A stretch of 64,000 bases of DNA from Micromonospora musae (lineage in GTDB: Bacteria > Actinomycetota > Actinomycetes > Mycobacteriales > Micromonosporaceae). The stretch is from positions 62,001 through 126,000 of the forward strand of contig NZ_RAZT01000020.1 of the NCBI RefSeq assembly GCF_003626635.1. Direction: 5' to 3'. Position 1 is the stretch's first letter. Each line of letters opens with the position of its first letter. Positions 32,945 through 40,711 of the stretch are shown here, piece by piece. The position numbers and the translations under genes were made by a program. The notes beneath the pieces are model-generated. The model saw only the letters and a program-made list of their open reading frames with translations. It searched no databases and was not told the origin of the DNA.

Positions 32945-33571
32945 ATGGCTCGTTACACCGGTGCTGACTGCCGCCGTTGCCGGCGGGAGAAGATGAAGCT
33001 GTTCCTCAAGGGCAGCAAGTGCGATGGCCCGAAGTGCCCGTTCGAGTCCCGGCCGTTCCCGCCCGGGCAGCACGGCCGCGGCCGCACGAAGGAGACGGAG
33101 TACCTGCTCCAGCTCCGTGAGAAGCAGAAGGCCCGTCGGGTCTACGGCGTGCTCGAGAAGCAGTTCCGCGGCTACTACGAAGAGGCCGTGGGCAAGCAGG
33201 CGAAGACCGGTGAGGTCCTCCTGCAGATCCTCGAGTCGCGGCTGGACAACGTGGTCTACCGGGCCGGCTACGCCAAGTCCCGCGACATGGCCCGCCAGCT
33301 CGTCAAGCACGGCCACTTCACGGTGAACGGCAAGAAGGTCGACATCCCGTCGTTCCGCGTGAAGGAGCACGACATCATCGAGGTTCGGGTGAAGAGCAAG
33401 GAGCTCACCCCGTTCATCGTGGCGCAGGCCGAGGCCGGCTCGAAGTCGGTTCCGGCCTGGCTGGAGGCGATCCCCAGCCAGATGAAGATCCTCGTGCACT
33501 CCCTCCCGGCCCGTCAGGTGATCGACACCCAGGTCCAGGAGCAGCTGATCGTCGAGCTCTACTCCAAGTAA
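32945..33571 (+). CDS. rpsD: 30S ribosomal protein S4, zinc-binding form
   Basis: S4 (208 residues) is a primary 16S rRNA-binding assembly protein and fidelity factor. The N-terminal zinc cluster has C9, C12, C26 and C31. The S4 RNA-binding domain contains SRLDNVVYRAGYAKSRDMAR then QLVKHGHFTVNGKKVDIPS. In E. coli, S4 represses the alpha operon. A 30-bp perfect palindrome lies between it and rpoA. Confidence 0.98.
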   Translation: MARYTGADCRRCRREKMKLFLKGSKCDGPKCPFESRPFPPGQHGRGRTKETEYLLQLREKQKARRVYGVLEKQFRGYYEEAVGKQAKTGEVLLQILESRLDNVVYRAGYAKSRDMARQLVKHGHFTVNGKKVDIPSFRVKEHDIIEVRVKSKELTPFIVAQAEAGSKSVPAWLEAIPSQMKILVHSLPARQVIDTQVQEQLIVELYSK

Positions 33572-33582
33572 GGGCTCGTTGC

Positions 33583-33612
33583 GGTGGCCCGCCCCGATCG
33601 GGGCGGGCCACC
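33583..33612 (+). other. 30-bp perfect palindrome between rpsD and rpoA
   Basis: GGTGGCCCGCCCCGA followed at once by its exact reverse complement, 33583-33612. As RNA it would form a stem of about 13 bp with a 4-nt loop. No T-run follows. It starts 11 bases after the rpsD stop, so it may be a partial terminator or processing site that sets the rpoA level. Confidence 0.75.
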
Positions 33613-33669
33613 GGAACACTTTGTGTCGTGGGCGTCAAATAGCGGGCGTCCCGGAAGAGAAGAGAAGAA

Positions 33670-34692
33670 ATGCTCATCAGCCAGCGACCGTCTCTCTCCG
33701 AAGAGTCGATCAACGAGACCCGCTCCCGGTTCACCATCGAGCCGCTCGAGCCGGGCTTCGGCTACACCCTGGGCAACTCGCTGCGGCGTACGCTGCTGTC
33801 GTCGATCCCGGGCGCGGCGGTGACGTCGATCAAGATCGACGGCGTGCTGCACGAGTTCACCACGATCCCCGGTGTCAAGGAGGACGTGGTCGAGCTCGTC
33901 ATGAACATCAAGGAGCTCTGCGTGAGCTCCGAGCACGACGAGCCGGTCAGCATGTACCTGCGCAAGCAGGGCCCGGGCGACGTGACGGCGGGCGACATCC
34001 AGCCGCCGGCCGGCGTCTCGGTGCACAACCCGGACCTGAAGCTCGCCACCCTGAACGGCAAGGGCCGGCTCGACATGGAGCTGACCGTCGAGCGGGGCCG
34101 GGGTTACGTCACGGCGGCGCAGAACAAGCAGGCGGGTGCCGAGATCGGCCGGATCCCGGTCGACTCGATCTACTCGCCGGTGCTGAAGGTCACCTACCGC
34201 GTCGAGGCGACCCGTGTCGAGCAGCGGACCGACTTCGACCGGCTGATCATCGACGTCGAGACCAAGCCGTCGATGGGCCCGCGTACGGCGCTGGCCTCCG
34301 CGGGTTCCACGCTCGTGGAGCTCTTCGGGCTGGCCCGGGAGCTGGACGAGACGGCCGAGGGCATCGACATCGGCCCGTCGCCGCAGGACGCCCAGCTGGC
34401 GGCGGATCTGGCCCTGCCGATCGAGGAGCTGGACCTCACCGTCCGCTCCTACAACTGCCTCAAGCGCGAGGGCATCAACACCGTTGGTGAGCTCATCGGG
34501 CGTACCGAGGCCGACCTCCTCGACATCCGGAACTTCGGCCAGAAGTCGATCGACGAGGTCAAGATGAAGCTCGCCGGGATGGGTCTGGGGCTGAAGGACT
34601 CGGCTCCGAACTTCGACCCGGCGCACGTCGTGGACGCCTTCGGCGAGGCCGACTACGACACCGACGACTACCGCGAGACCGAGCAGCTCTAG
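33670..34692 (+). CDS. rpoA: DNA-directed RNA polymerase subunit alpha
   Basis: Alpha (340 residues) dimerises to start polymerase assembly and contacts UP elements and activators. N-terminal domain: FTIEPLEPGFGYTLGNSLRR then TLLSSIPGAAVTSIKIDGVL. C-terminal domain after a flexible linker near residue 240: NCLKREGINTVGELIGRTEA and DIRNFGQKSIDEVKMKL, with the helix-hairpin-helix DNA-binding part. Start ATG 33670 follows GAAGAGAAGAGAAG. Confidence 0.98.
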   Translation: MLISQRPSLSEESINETRSRFTIEPLEPGFGYTLGNSLRRTLLSSIPGAAVTSIKIDGVLHEFTTIPGVKEDVVELVMNIKELCVSSEHDEPVSMYLRKQGPGDVTAGDIQPPAGVSVHNPDLKLATLNGKGRLDMELTVERGRGYVTAAQNKQAGAEIGRIPVDSIYSPVLKVTYRVEATRVEQRTDFDRLIIDVETKPSMGPRTALASAGSTLVELFGLARELDETAEGIDIGPSPQDAQLAADLALPIEELDLTVRSYNCLKREGINTVGELIGRTEADLLDIRNFGQKSIDEVKMKLAGMGLGLKDSAPNFDPAHVVDAFGEADYDTDDYRETEQL

Positions 34693-34726
34693 TCCGCGCT
34701 GCCGCCACATCTGAGGAGCACCGAGA

Positions 34727-35305
34727 ATGCCCACGCCCACCAAGGGTCCCCGCCTCGGCGGCAGCCCCGCGCACGAGCGGCTGATGCTGGCCAACCTGGC
34801 CACCGCGCTGTTCCAGCACGGCAAGATCCAGACCACCGAGACGAAGGCCCGGCGGCTGCGCCCGCTGGCCGAGCAGCTCATCACCAAGGCCAAGCGCGGT
34901 GACCTGGCCTCGCGGCGGCGGGTGCTGGGTGTCGTCAAGGACAAGGACGTGGTCTACGCCCTGTTCGACCAGATCGCGCCTCGGTACGCCAACCGCAACG
35001 GTGGCTACACCCGGATCGTGAAGACCGGGCCGCGCAAGGGTGACGCCGCGCCGATGGCGATCATCGAGCTGGTCGAGGAGCTGCAGGTCGCCGAGCCGAA
35101 GGCGAACAAGAAGACCGCTGCCCGCAAGGCTGCTCAGCAGGACAAGGTCGAGGCGCTCGCGCCCGAGGAGGAGTCGCCGCGCTCCGAGTCGGCCGACCAG
35201 GACTCCGAGGCGCCGGTCTCGGCGTCCGGCGACACCGCTGAGTCCCGCGAGGACAGCGACCTCGCCATCGAGGAGAACAGCGTTAACAACGAGAACAAGG
35301 CCTGA
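34727..35305 (+). CDS. rplQ: 50S ribosomal protein L17 with long acidic tail
   Basis: L17 (192 residues) lies near the tunnel exit. The conserved domain covers residues 1-120: GPRLGGSPAHERLMLANLAT, IQTTETKARRLRPLAEQLIT and NRNGGYTRIVKTGPRKGDAA. Residues about 125-192 form a Lys/Ala then strongly acidic Glu/Asp/Ser tail absent from the 127-residue E. coli protein but common in actinobacteria. It ends the alpha operon; a terminator follows. Confidence 0.97.
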   Translation: MPTPTKGPRLGGSPAHERLMLANLATALFQHGKIQTTETKARRLRPLAEQLITKAKRGDLASRRRVLGVVKDKDVVYALFDQIAPRYANRNGGYTRIVKTGPRKGDAAPMAIIELVEELQVAEPKANKKTAARKAAQQDKVEALAPEEESPRSESADQDSEAPVSASGDTAESREDSDLAIEENSVNNENKA

Positions 35306-35319
35306 TCCAGGGCTTTGGT

Positions 35320-35352
35320 CGGGCCCGGCACCCCTGGTGGGTGTCGGGCCCG
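35320..35352 (+). terminator. terminator after rplQ
   Basis: CGGGCCCGGCACCC (35320-35333) pairs with GGGTGTCGGGCCCG (35339-35352), 14 bp with one G-U pair and a 5-nt loop, 14 bases past the rplQ stop. truA starts 22 bases later, so some read-through must feed truA unless it has its own promoter. Confidence 0.7.
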
Positions 35353-35374
35353 TCTCGTGACGGGAGGTACGAGG

Positions 35375-36205
35375 GTGGACGGGCGCACCCGGCTACGGCT
35401 GGACGTGTCGTACGACGGGACCGACTTCTCCGGCTGGGCCGTGCAGCCCGACCGGCGTACGGTCGCGGGCGTACTGGGTGAGGCGCTCGATCTCCTGCTC
35501 GGCGCGGGTATCGCGACCGGGCTGACCGTTGCGGGGCGTACCGACGCCGGCGTGCACGCGACCGGTCAGGTGTGCCATGTGGACCTGCCGTCCGACGTCT
35601 GGCGGGAGCGGGAGCCCACCCTGCTGCGCCGGCTGGCCCGACTGCTCCCCGGCGATGTTCGGGTGCGGGCGGTCACCGAGGTGCCGGCCGAGTTCGACGC
35701 CCGCTTCTCGGCCACCTTCCGGCGCTACGAGTACCGGGTCACCGACGCGCCGTACGGCGCCGAGCCGCTGCACCGTCACCTGACCCTGGCCTGGCCGCGA
35801 CCGCTCGACCTGGCCGCGCTCAACGCCGCGTCGGCCGGGTTGGTGGGGGAGCACGACTTCGCCGCGTACTGCCGTCGCAAGGAGAACGCCACCACGCTGC
35901 GCGAGGTGACCCGGCTGGACTGGCGGCGGGAACCGGACGGTCTCCTGGTCGCCACCGTGCAGGCCGACGCGTTCTGCCAGGCGATGGTCCGCAGCCTGGT
36001 CGGCGCCATGCTCGTCGCCGGGGACGGCCGACGCCCGGCGGAGTGGCCGGCGAGCCTGCTCTCGCACCGCGAGCGCTCCAGCCACGTGACGGTGGCGCCC
36101 GCGCACGGGCTGACCCTGGTGGCCGTCGGCTATCCGGAGGACCCGGCCGGGTACGCCCAGCGTGCGGAGCTCACCCGCCGGCTGCGGGTCCCCGCCGAGG
36201 CCTGA
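35375..36205 (+). CDS. truA: tRNA pseudouridine(38-40) synthase TruA
   Basis: Converts U38-U40 in the tRNA anticodon arm to pseudouridine. The catalytic Asp lies in VAGRTDAGVHATGQVCHVDL; other conserved text is RLRLDVSYDGTDFSGWAVQP and FCQAMVRSLVGAMLVAGDGR. GTG 35375 with GGGAGG at 35362-35367 is preferred; longer in-frame starts would fall inside the terminator. 276 residues, family length. Order rplQ-truA is the classical one. Confidence 0.95.
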   Translation: MDGRTRLRLDVSYDGTDFSGWAVQPDRRTVAGVLGEALDLLLGAGIATGLTVAGRTDAGVHATGQVCHVDLPSDVWREREPTLLRRLARLLPGDVRVRAVTEVPAEFDARFSATFRRYEYRVTDAPYGAEPLHRHLTLAWPRPLDLAALNAASAGLVGEHDFAAYCRRKENATTLREVTRLDWRREPDGLLVATVQADAFCQAMVRSLVGAMLVAGDGRRPAEWPASLLSHRERSSHVTVAPAHGLTLVAVGYPEDPAGYAQRAELTRRLRVPAEA

Positions 36206-36212
36206 TGCCGAT

Positions 36213-36233
36213 CGTCGGGTCAGTTGCCCGACG
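36213..36233. terminator. short hairpin between convergent genes
   Basis: CGTCGGG (36213-36219) and CCCGACG (36227-36233) form a 7-bp stem around TCAGTTG, which contains the stop codon of the leftward gene. It lies 8 bases past the truA stop. A weak bidirectional terminator at best. Confidence 0.35.
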
Positions 36234-37347
36234 ACTCGTCGTTCTCCCCCGATTCGTCGTCGCTCGGCGACTCGTCGACGCTGTCCTGGGTGCCGGTCGT
36301 CGCGGACGGGCCGGCCGTGGGCTGGCTCGCGGTGCCGCCGTCGGCGCGCCGCTGTAGTACGCCCTGGTTGAGGTGCAGCTCGATCATGTCGTAGAGGACC
36401 TCGCGGACCTTCTCGTCACCGGACTTGATCGCTGCGCCGTCGCTGCGGGCGACCACGGCGTACGCCAGGTAGTGGCCGCGGACCTGCCAGCCGACGCGGG
36501 CCGGGGCGGTCGCGATCGCCTCGGCCTCCTCGCCGGCCGCCATGCCGCGGAACCGGCCCTGCCGCTCGTCGAGCAGCTGCCGGATCCGGTCGCGGGCCCG
36601 CTCGGCGCTGGCCCGGTCGGTGAGGTTGAACAGGCCGGTGGTGACGAGGTGGTCGCCGTCGGGAGTGCGGAGCGTGCCGCGTACGACCTGGTCGCAGCCG
36701 AGCCGGACCAGCAGGTCGGCGATCTCGTCGGTGGCGGCGACCGCGCAGCTGCCGCTGGACTGTGTCTTCAGCACGTCGTACGTCGTCCGGCCGTCGTCGA
36801 GCACGAGCTTCTTGCCGGCGAAGACCTCCTTGGCGGTCAGCGGGGTCTGGTCGGCGTCCCGCGAGTCGAGGTTCTCCTCCCCGGTCGGGTCGGCGGACGG
36901 GTTGGCGCCAGCCTGATAGCTCGGCGTCACGTCCGGCGTCGGGGTGCGGTCGGCAAGCAGGGCGGCGGCGCCGAGTCCGCAGAGCGCCAGCAGTACGAGG
37001 ACGGCCGCGCCGCCGACCACCACCTGCCAGAGCCGGCCGCCGCCGGCCCGGGGGACGGGCACCGGTGCGGGCGGCTCCGGTGCCACCTGCTCGCGGACCT
37101 GTTCCGCTCGCGGCGGTTCGGGAGGCTCGGCTTGTGCCAGTGTCGGTGGCGCGGGATCCTCGGCCCAGGACGGCTGCGGCTCGGGCGCGGGCAGCGCCAT
37201 CCGGGTCGTCCGGGGCAGCGACGGGGTCGGGAAGCGGGACGGGGAGGGCCCGGCCGGCGGAGGCGGACCGGCGCCGAGCATGGATTCGGACCCGCGCTCC
37301 GGGTCGTCCACGAAAGCGTCCTCATCGAACTCGTACCGATACACCAT
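36220..37347 (-). CDS. single-pass membrane protein, function unknown
   Basis: 375 residues: a Pro-rich, acidic N-terminal part of about 105 residues, one hydrophobic helix (about residues 108-132, VVVGGAAVLVLLALCGLGAA) and an extracytoplasmic part of about 240 residues with two cysteines (SCAVAAT, LGCDQVV) that could form a disulfide. The tail is Ser/Glu/Asp-rich. The layout resembles actinobacterial envelope proteins with unknown ligands. Start MVYRYEFDEDAF at 37347; the region upstream is unusually A+T-rich with an inverted repeat. Confidence 0.75.
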   Translation of the reverse strand: MVYRYEFDEDAFVDDPERGSESMLGAGPPPPAGPSPSRFPTPSLPRTTRMALPAPEPQPSWAEDPAPPTLAQAEPPEPPRAEQVREQVAPEPPAPVPVPRAGGGRLWQVVVGGAAVLVLLALCGLGAAALLADRTPTPDVTPSYQAGANPSADPTGEENLDSRDADQTPLTAKEVFAGKKLVLDDGRTTYDVLKTQSSGSCAVAATDEIADLLVRLGCDQVVRGTLRTPDGDHLVTTGLFNLTDRASAERARDRIRQLLDERQGRFRGMAAGEEAEAIATAPARVGWQVRGHYLAYAVVARSDGAAIKSGDEKVREVLYDMIELHLNQGVLQRRADGGTASQPTAGPSATTGTQDSVDESPSDDESGENDESSGN

Positions 37348-37363
37348 GTCGCCAAGGGTAAGA

Positions 37364-37390
37364 GTAATTGTCCCTTTAGGTGGGAATTAC
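37364..37390. promoter_or_regulatory. A+T-rich inverted repeat between divergent genes
   Basis: GTAATT (37364-37369) and AATTAC (37385-37390) flank TTTAG-rich DNA with a CCC/GGG pair inside. It sits 17 bases before the leftward gene starting at 37347, in the 183-base gap shared with the rightward methyltransferase gene. It looks like an operator or the -10 region of the leftward gene; no regulator is adjacent. Confidence 0.4.
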
Positions 37391-37530
37391 GGAAAATGCG
37401 GCGCGCTGTTGCTCGGTCACCTTTCCAACGCCGAACCGACACCGTTCGTAACGCCGAACGCGCCCCGCCCGACCTGCCCGCTCGGAGGCCGTCGCGGAGC
37501 CGCCCCCGGGCCGGTGCGAGAATTGCCGGC

Positions 37531-38136
37531 GTGACCGGCGACCACTACTTCACCGCGGAACCCACGACCGCCGCGCGCCCTCGCGAGGTCGAGTTCACCG
37601 TGGCCGGCCGCGACTACACGCTCGCGTCGGCCGGCGGGGTCTTCTCCGCCGACCGGCTCGACGCCGGCACCGCCGTACTGCTGCGCAAGGCCGAGCTGCC
37701 CACCGCCGACAGCACCGGTGACCTGCTCGACCTGGGCTGCGGGTTCGGGCCGATCAGCTGCGTGCTGGCCGACAACGCGCCGGCGGCGACCGTGTGGGCC
37801 GTCGACGTCAACGAGCGGGCGCGGCAACTCACCGCCGCGAACGCCGAGCGGGTCGGTGCGGCGGACCGGGTGCGGGTGCGCGCCCCGGACGACGTACCGG
37901 CCGACCTGCGCTTCACCCAGCTCTGGTCCAACCCGCCGATCCGGATCGGCAAGGACGAACTGCACGAGCTGCTGCGACGCTGGCTGCCCCGGCTCGCCCC
38001 CGACGGGGTCGCCTGGCTGGTCGTCGCCCGCCACCTCGGCGGCGACTCGCTGCACCGCTGGCTCGTCGACGAGGGCTGGCAGGTCGAGCGGCACGCCAGC
38101 CAGAAGGGCTTCCGCGTCCTGCGCGTCGGCCGATAA
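37531..38136 (+). CDS. class I SAM-dependent methyltransferase (RsmC-like, MTS domain)
   Basis: 201 residues. Motif I is LLDLGCGFGPISCVLA (near residue 67), motif II is WAVDVNERA and motif IV is SNPPIRIGK, where NPP is typical of N-methyltransferases acting on bases (RsmC/RlmG type). Compared with E. coli RsmC it lacks the N-terminal duplicate domain. It probably methylates rRNA, but the target base cannot be told. GTG 37531 begins VTGDHYFTAEP; a long in-frame extension upstream is not coding-like. Confidence 0.85.
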   Translation: MTGDHYFTAEPTTAARPREVEFTVAGRDYTLASAGGVFSADRLDAGTAVLLRKAELPTADSTGDLLDLGCGFGPISCVLADNAPAATVWAVDVNERARQLTAANAERVGAADRVRVRAPDDVPADLRFTQLWSNPPIRIGKDELHELLRRWLPRLAPDGVAWLVVARHLGGDSLHRWLVDEGWQVERHASQKGFRVLRVGR

Positions 38137-38177
38137 TTGGATGTACCGCGCCCGGCGGGTTACGGCAGGATCCCGGC

Positions 38178-39857
38178 GTGGGTTACGTGGACGTGGCTGC
38201 GGTCGGGCACATCCTGCCCGACGGCCGGGAACTCTTCACCGACGTCTCCTTCCGGGTCGGTGAGGGCGCGAAGGTGGCGCTCGTCGGGCCGAACGGTGCG
38301 GGCAAGACGACGCTGCTCCGGATGGTCGCCGGCGACCTGCCGACGCCGACCGGCGCCATCGCGCGTACCGGCGGGCTCGGCGTCATGCGGCAGTTCATCG
38401 GCATGATCGGGGACGAGTCGACCCTCGCCGACCTGGCGCTCTCGCTCGCCCCGCCCGCACTGCGCGCGGCCGGCCGTCGGCTCGCCGACACCGAGGCGGC
38501 CATGCGGGAGGCCGAGGTGCGCGGCAAGTACAGCACCGCGGCGGGCAAGGCGCAGCTGGCGTACGCGGACGCGCTCGCGGCCTGGGGCGAGGCCGGCGGA
38601 TACGACGCCGAGGTGCTCTTCGACACGGTCGCCACCATCGTGCTCGACCTGCCCTGGGACGCGTCCCGGGAACGCCCGGTCCGGACCCTCTCCGGCGGAC
38701 AGCAGAAACGCTTCGCGCTGGAGCTGCTCCTGCGCGGGCCGGACGAGGTGCTGCTCCTCGACGAGCCGGACAACTTCCTCGACGTGCCGGGCAAGCGGTG
38801 GCTGGAGGGACGGCTGCGCGAGTCGGCGAAGTCGGTGCTCTACGTCTCGCACGACCGGGAACTGCTGGCACGTACGGCCGACCGGGTGGTCGCCGTGGAG
38901 GGCGGCAGCGCCTGGGTGCACCCGGGCGGCTTCGCGAGCTGGCACGAGGCGCGGGTGGCCCGGCACGCCCGCCTGGACGAGCTGCGCCGACGCTGGGACG
39001 AGGAGCACCAGAAGCTGCGCGAGCTGGTGCTGATGTACAAGCAGAAGGCCGCGTACAACGACGGGTTGGCCTCGCGCTACCAGGCGGCGCAGACCCGGCT
39101 GCGCAAGTTCGAGGAGGCCGGCCCGCCGCCCGTACCGCCGAAGGACCAGGACATCCGGATGCGGCTGACCGGCGGGCGCACCGCCAAGCGCGCGCTCATC
39201 TGCGAGCAGCTGGAGCTCGACGGCCTCACCTACCCGTTCGACCTGGAGATCTGGTACGGCGACCGGGTGGCGGTGCTCGGCGCGAACGGCACCGGCAAGT
39301 CGCACTTCCTGCGGTTGCTGGCCCGCGGCGGCACCGACCCGGATCCGGCGAACGGCCCGGTGGACGCCGGGCTCACGCTCGCGCCGGTGGCGCACGACGG
39401 GGTGGCCCGGCTCGGCGCGCGCGTCCGGCCCGGGCACTTCTCGCAGACGCACGACCGGCCGGAGCTGATGGCGAAGACCCTCGTCGAGATCCTCTGGCGG
39501 GGCGACGAGCACCGGGCCGGGATGGATCGACACGCGGCCATGGCGTCGCTGTCCCGGTACGAGCTGGCAGCGCAGGGCGACCAGCGGTTCGGCACGCTCT
39601 CCGGCGGGCAGCAGGCGCGGTTCCTGGTGCTGTTGCTGGAGCTGTCCGGGGCGACGCTGCTCCTGCTCGACGAGCCGACCGACAACCTCGACCTGGCCAG
39701 CGCCGAGGCGCTGGAGGCCGGTTTGAACGCGTTCGACGGAACGGTGCTCGCGGTGACGCACGACCGCTGGTTCACCCGTACCTTCGACCGGTTCGTGCTC
39801 TTCCGGGGTGACGGTGAGGTGGTGGAGACACCCGAGCCGGTGTGGGACGTCGCGTGA
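38178..39857 (+). CDS. ABC-F family ATPase
   Basis: 559 residues with two ABC ATPase domains and no membrane segment. Domain 1: Walker A GPNGAGKTT (near residue 37), signature LSGGQQKR, Walker B EVLLLDEPDNFLD. Domain 2: Walker A GANGTGKSH, signature LSGGQQAR, Walker B LLLLDEPTDNLD. The charged linker between them (around residues 260-320, rich in Arg/Lys/Gln) is the arm that reaches the ribosomal P/E site in ABC-F proteins. Some ABC-F members protect ribosomes from antibiotics, others regulate elongation; which applies is unclear. The gene overlaps the next by four bases. Confidence 0.9.
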   Translation: MGYVDVAAVGHILPDGRELFTDVSFRVGEGAKVALVGPNGAGKTTLLRMVAGDLPTPTGAIARTGGLGVMRQFIGMIGDESTLADLALSLAPPALRAAGRRLADTEAAMREAEVRGKYSTAAGKAQLAYADALAAWGEAGGYDAEVLFDTVATIVLDLPWDASRERPVRTLSGGQQKRFALELLLRGPDEVLLLDEPDNFLDVPGKRWLEGRLRESAKSVLYVSHDRELLARTADRVVAVEGGSAWVHPGGFASWHEARVARHARLDELRRRWDEEHQKLRELVLMYKQKAAYNDGLASRYQAAQTRLRKFEEAGPPPVPPKDQDIRMRLTGGRTAKRALICEQLELDGLTYPFDLEIWYGDRVAVLGANGTGKSHFLRLLARGGTDPDPANGPVDAGLTLAPVAHDGVARLGARVRPGHFSQTHDRPELMAKTLVEILWRGDEHRAGMDRHAAMASLSRYELAAQGDQRFGTLSGGQQARFLVLLLELSGATLLLLDEPTDNLDLASAEALEAGLNAFDGTVLAVTHDRWFTRTFDRFVLFRGDGEVVETPEPVWDVA

Positions 39858-40651
39858 ACGTGGCGGAGTTGGCCGGTCGGCTCTGCGCCGTCCGGGGCGT
39901 GGTGGCCGTCGCGTTGGGCGGCAGCCGGGCCCGTGGCGAGCACCGGCCGGACTCGGACTGGGACCTGGGCCTCTACTACCGGGGCGAGCTGGACGTGCCG
40001 GCGCTGGAGGCGGTCGCCGCGTCGATCGCCGACGCGGCGGTCGAGCTGACGACGCCGGGTGGTTGGGGGCCGTGGGTGGACGGCGGCGGCTGGCTGCGAG
40101 TGGAGGGGTCGGCCGTCGACTGGATCTACCGCGACCTGGACCGGGTCCGCCGGATCTGGGCGGACTGCCGGACCGGCCGGTACGAGGTGGGCGTACAGGC
40201 CGGGCATCCGCTCGGCTTCTACTCCCACGCGTACGCGGGCGAGGTGGCGCTGTGCCGGGTGCTCGCGGACCCGACCGGCGAGCTGACGGCGCTCAAGGAG
40301 GAGACCGCGGCGTACCCGCCGGCGTTGGCCGAGGCGCTGGTGCGGGCCGGTTGGGAGGCCGAGTTCCTGCTCGCGGGCGCCGCGAAGGTCGTCCCGGCCG
40401 GCGACAGCGGCTACGTGGCCGGTTGCCTGTTCCGCATGGTCGGAGTGCTCGTGCAGGTGCTGCACGCCCGGGCCGGGCGGTGGCTGGTGAACGAGAAGGG
40501 CAGCATCGCCTCGGCCGGGCGGCTGCCCGGTGCGCCGCCGGACTTCGCGGCCAGGGCGCAGGCGCTGCTCGCCGGGGTCGGGCGTTCCCCGGCGGAGCTG
40601 GCCGAGACGCTGGCCGCCGCCGAGCGGCTCCGCGCCGAGGTGCTCGGCTGA
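39854..40651 (+). CDS. nucleotidyltransferase-domain protein
   Basis: 265 residues. The N-terminal pol-beta-like motif GGSRARGEHRPDSDWDLGLY (from about residue 21) has the G-S-x(n)-D-x-D catalytic pattern of small nucleotidyltransferases such as the aminoglycoside adenylyltransferase superfamily. The remaining 180 residues are helical with no clear assignment. GTG 39854 lies in the ABC-F stop (GTGA), so the two are translationally coupled. Substrate unknown; a drug-modifying role is possible but unproven. Confidence 0.8.
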   Translation: MNVAELAGRLCAVRGVVAVALGGSRARGEHRPDSDWDLGLYYRGELDVPALEAVAASIADAAVELTTPGGWGPWVDGGGWLRVEGSAVDWIYRDLDRVRRIWADCRTGRYEVGVQAGHPLGFYSHAYAGEVALCRVLADPTGELTALKEETAAYPPALAEALVRAGWEAEFLLAGAAKVVPAGDSGYVAGCLFRMVGVLVQVLHARAGRWLVNEKGSIASAGRLPGAPPDFAARAQALLAGVGRSPAELAETLAAAERLRAEVLG

Positions 40652-40711
40652 GTCGGGGAACAACCCGGGTGGCGCCGCCGCGCCCCGGACGGCAGGCATA
40701 GAGTCGATCTC

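Noticed and set aside
36373..37530. In-frame plus-strand extension in front of the methyltransferase gene
   Set aside because: It is antisense to the membrane protein gene at 36220-37347 and shows no similarity to methyltransferase N-terminal domains.
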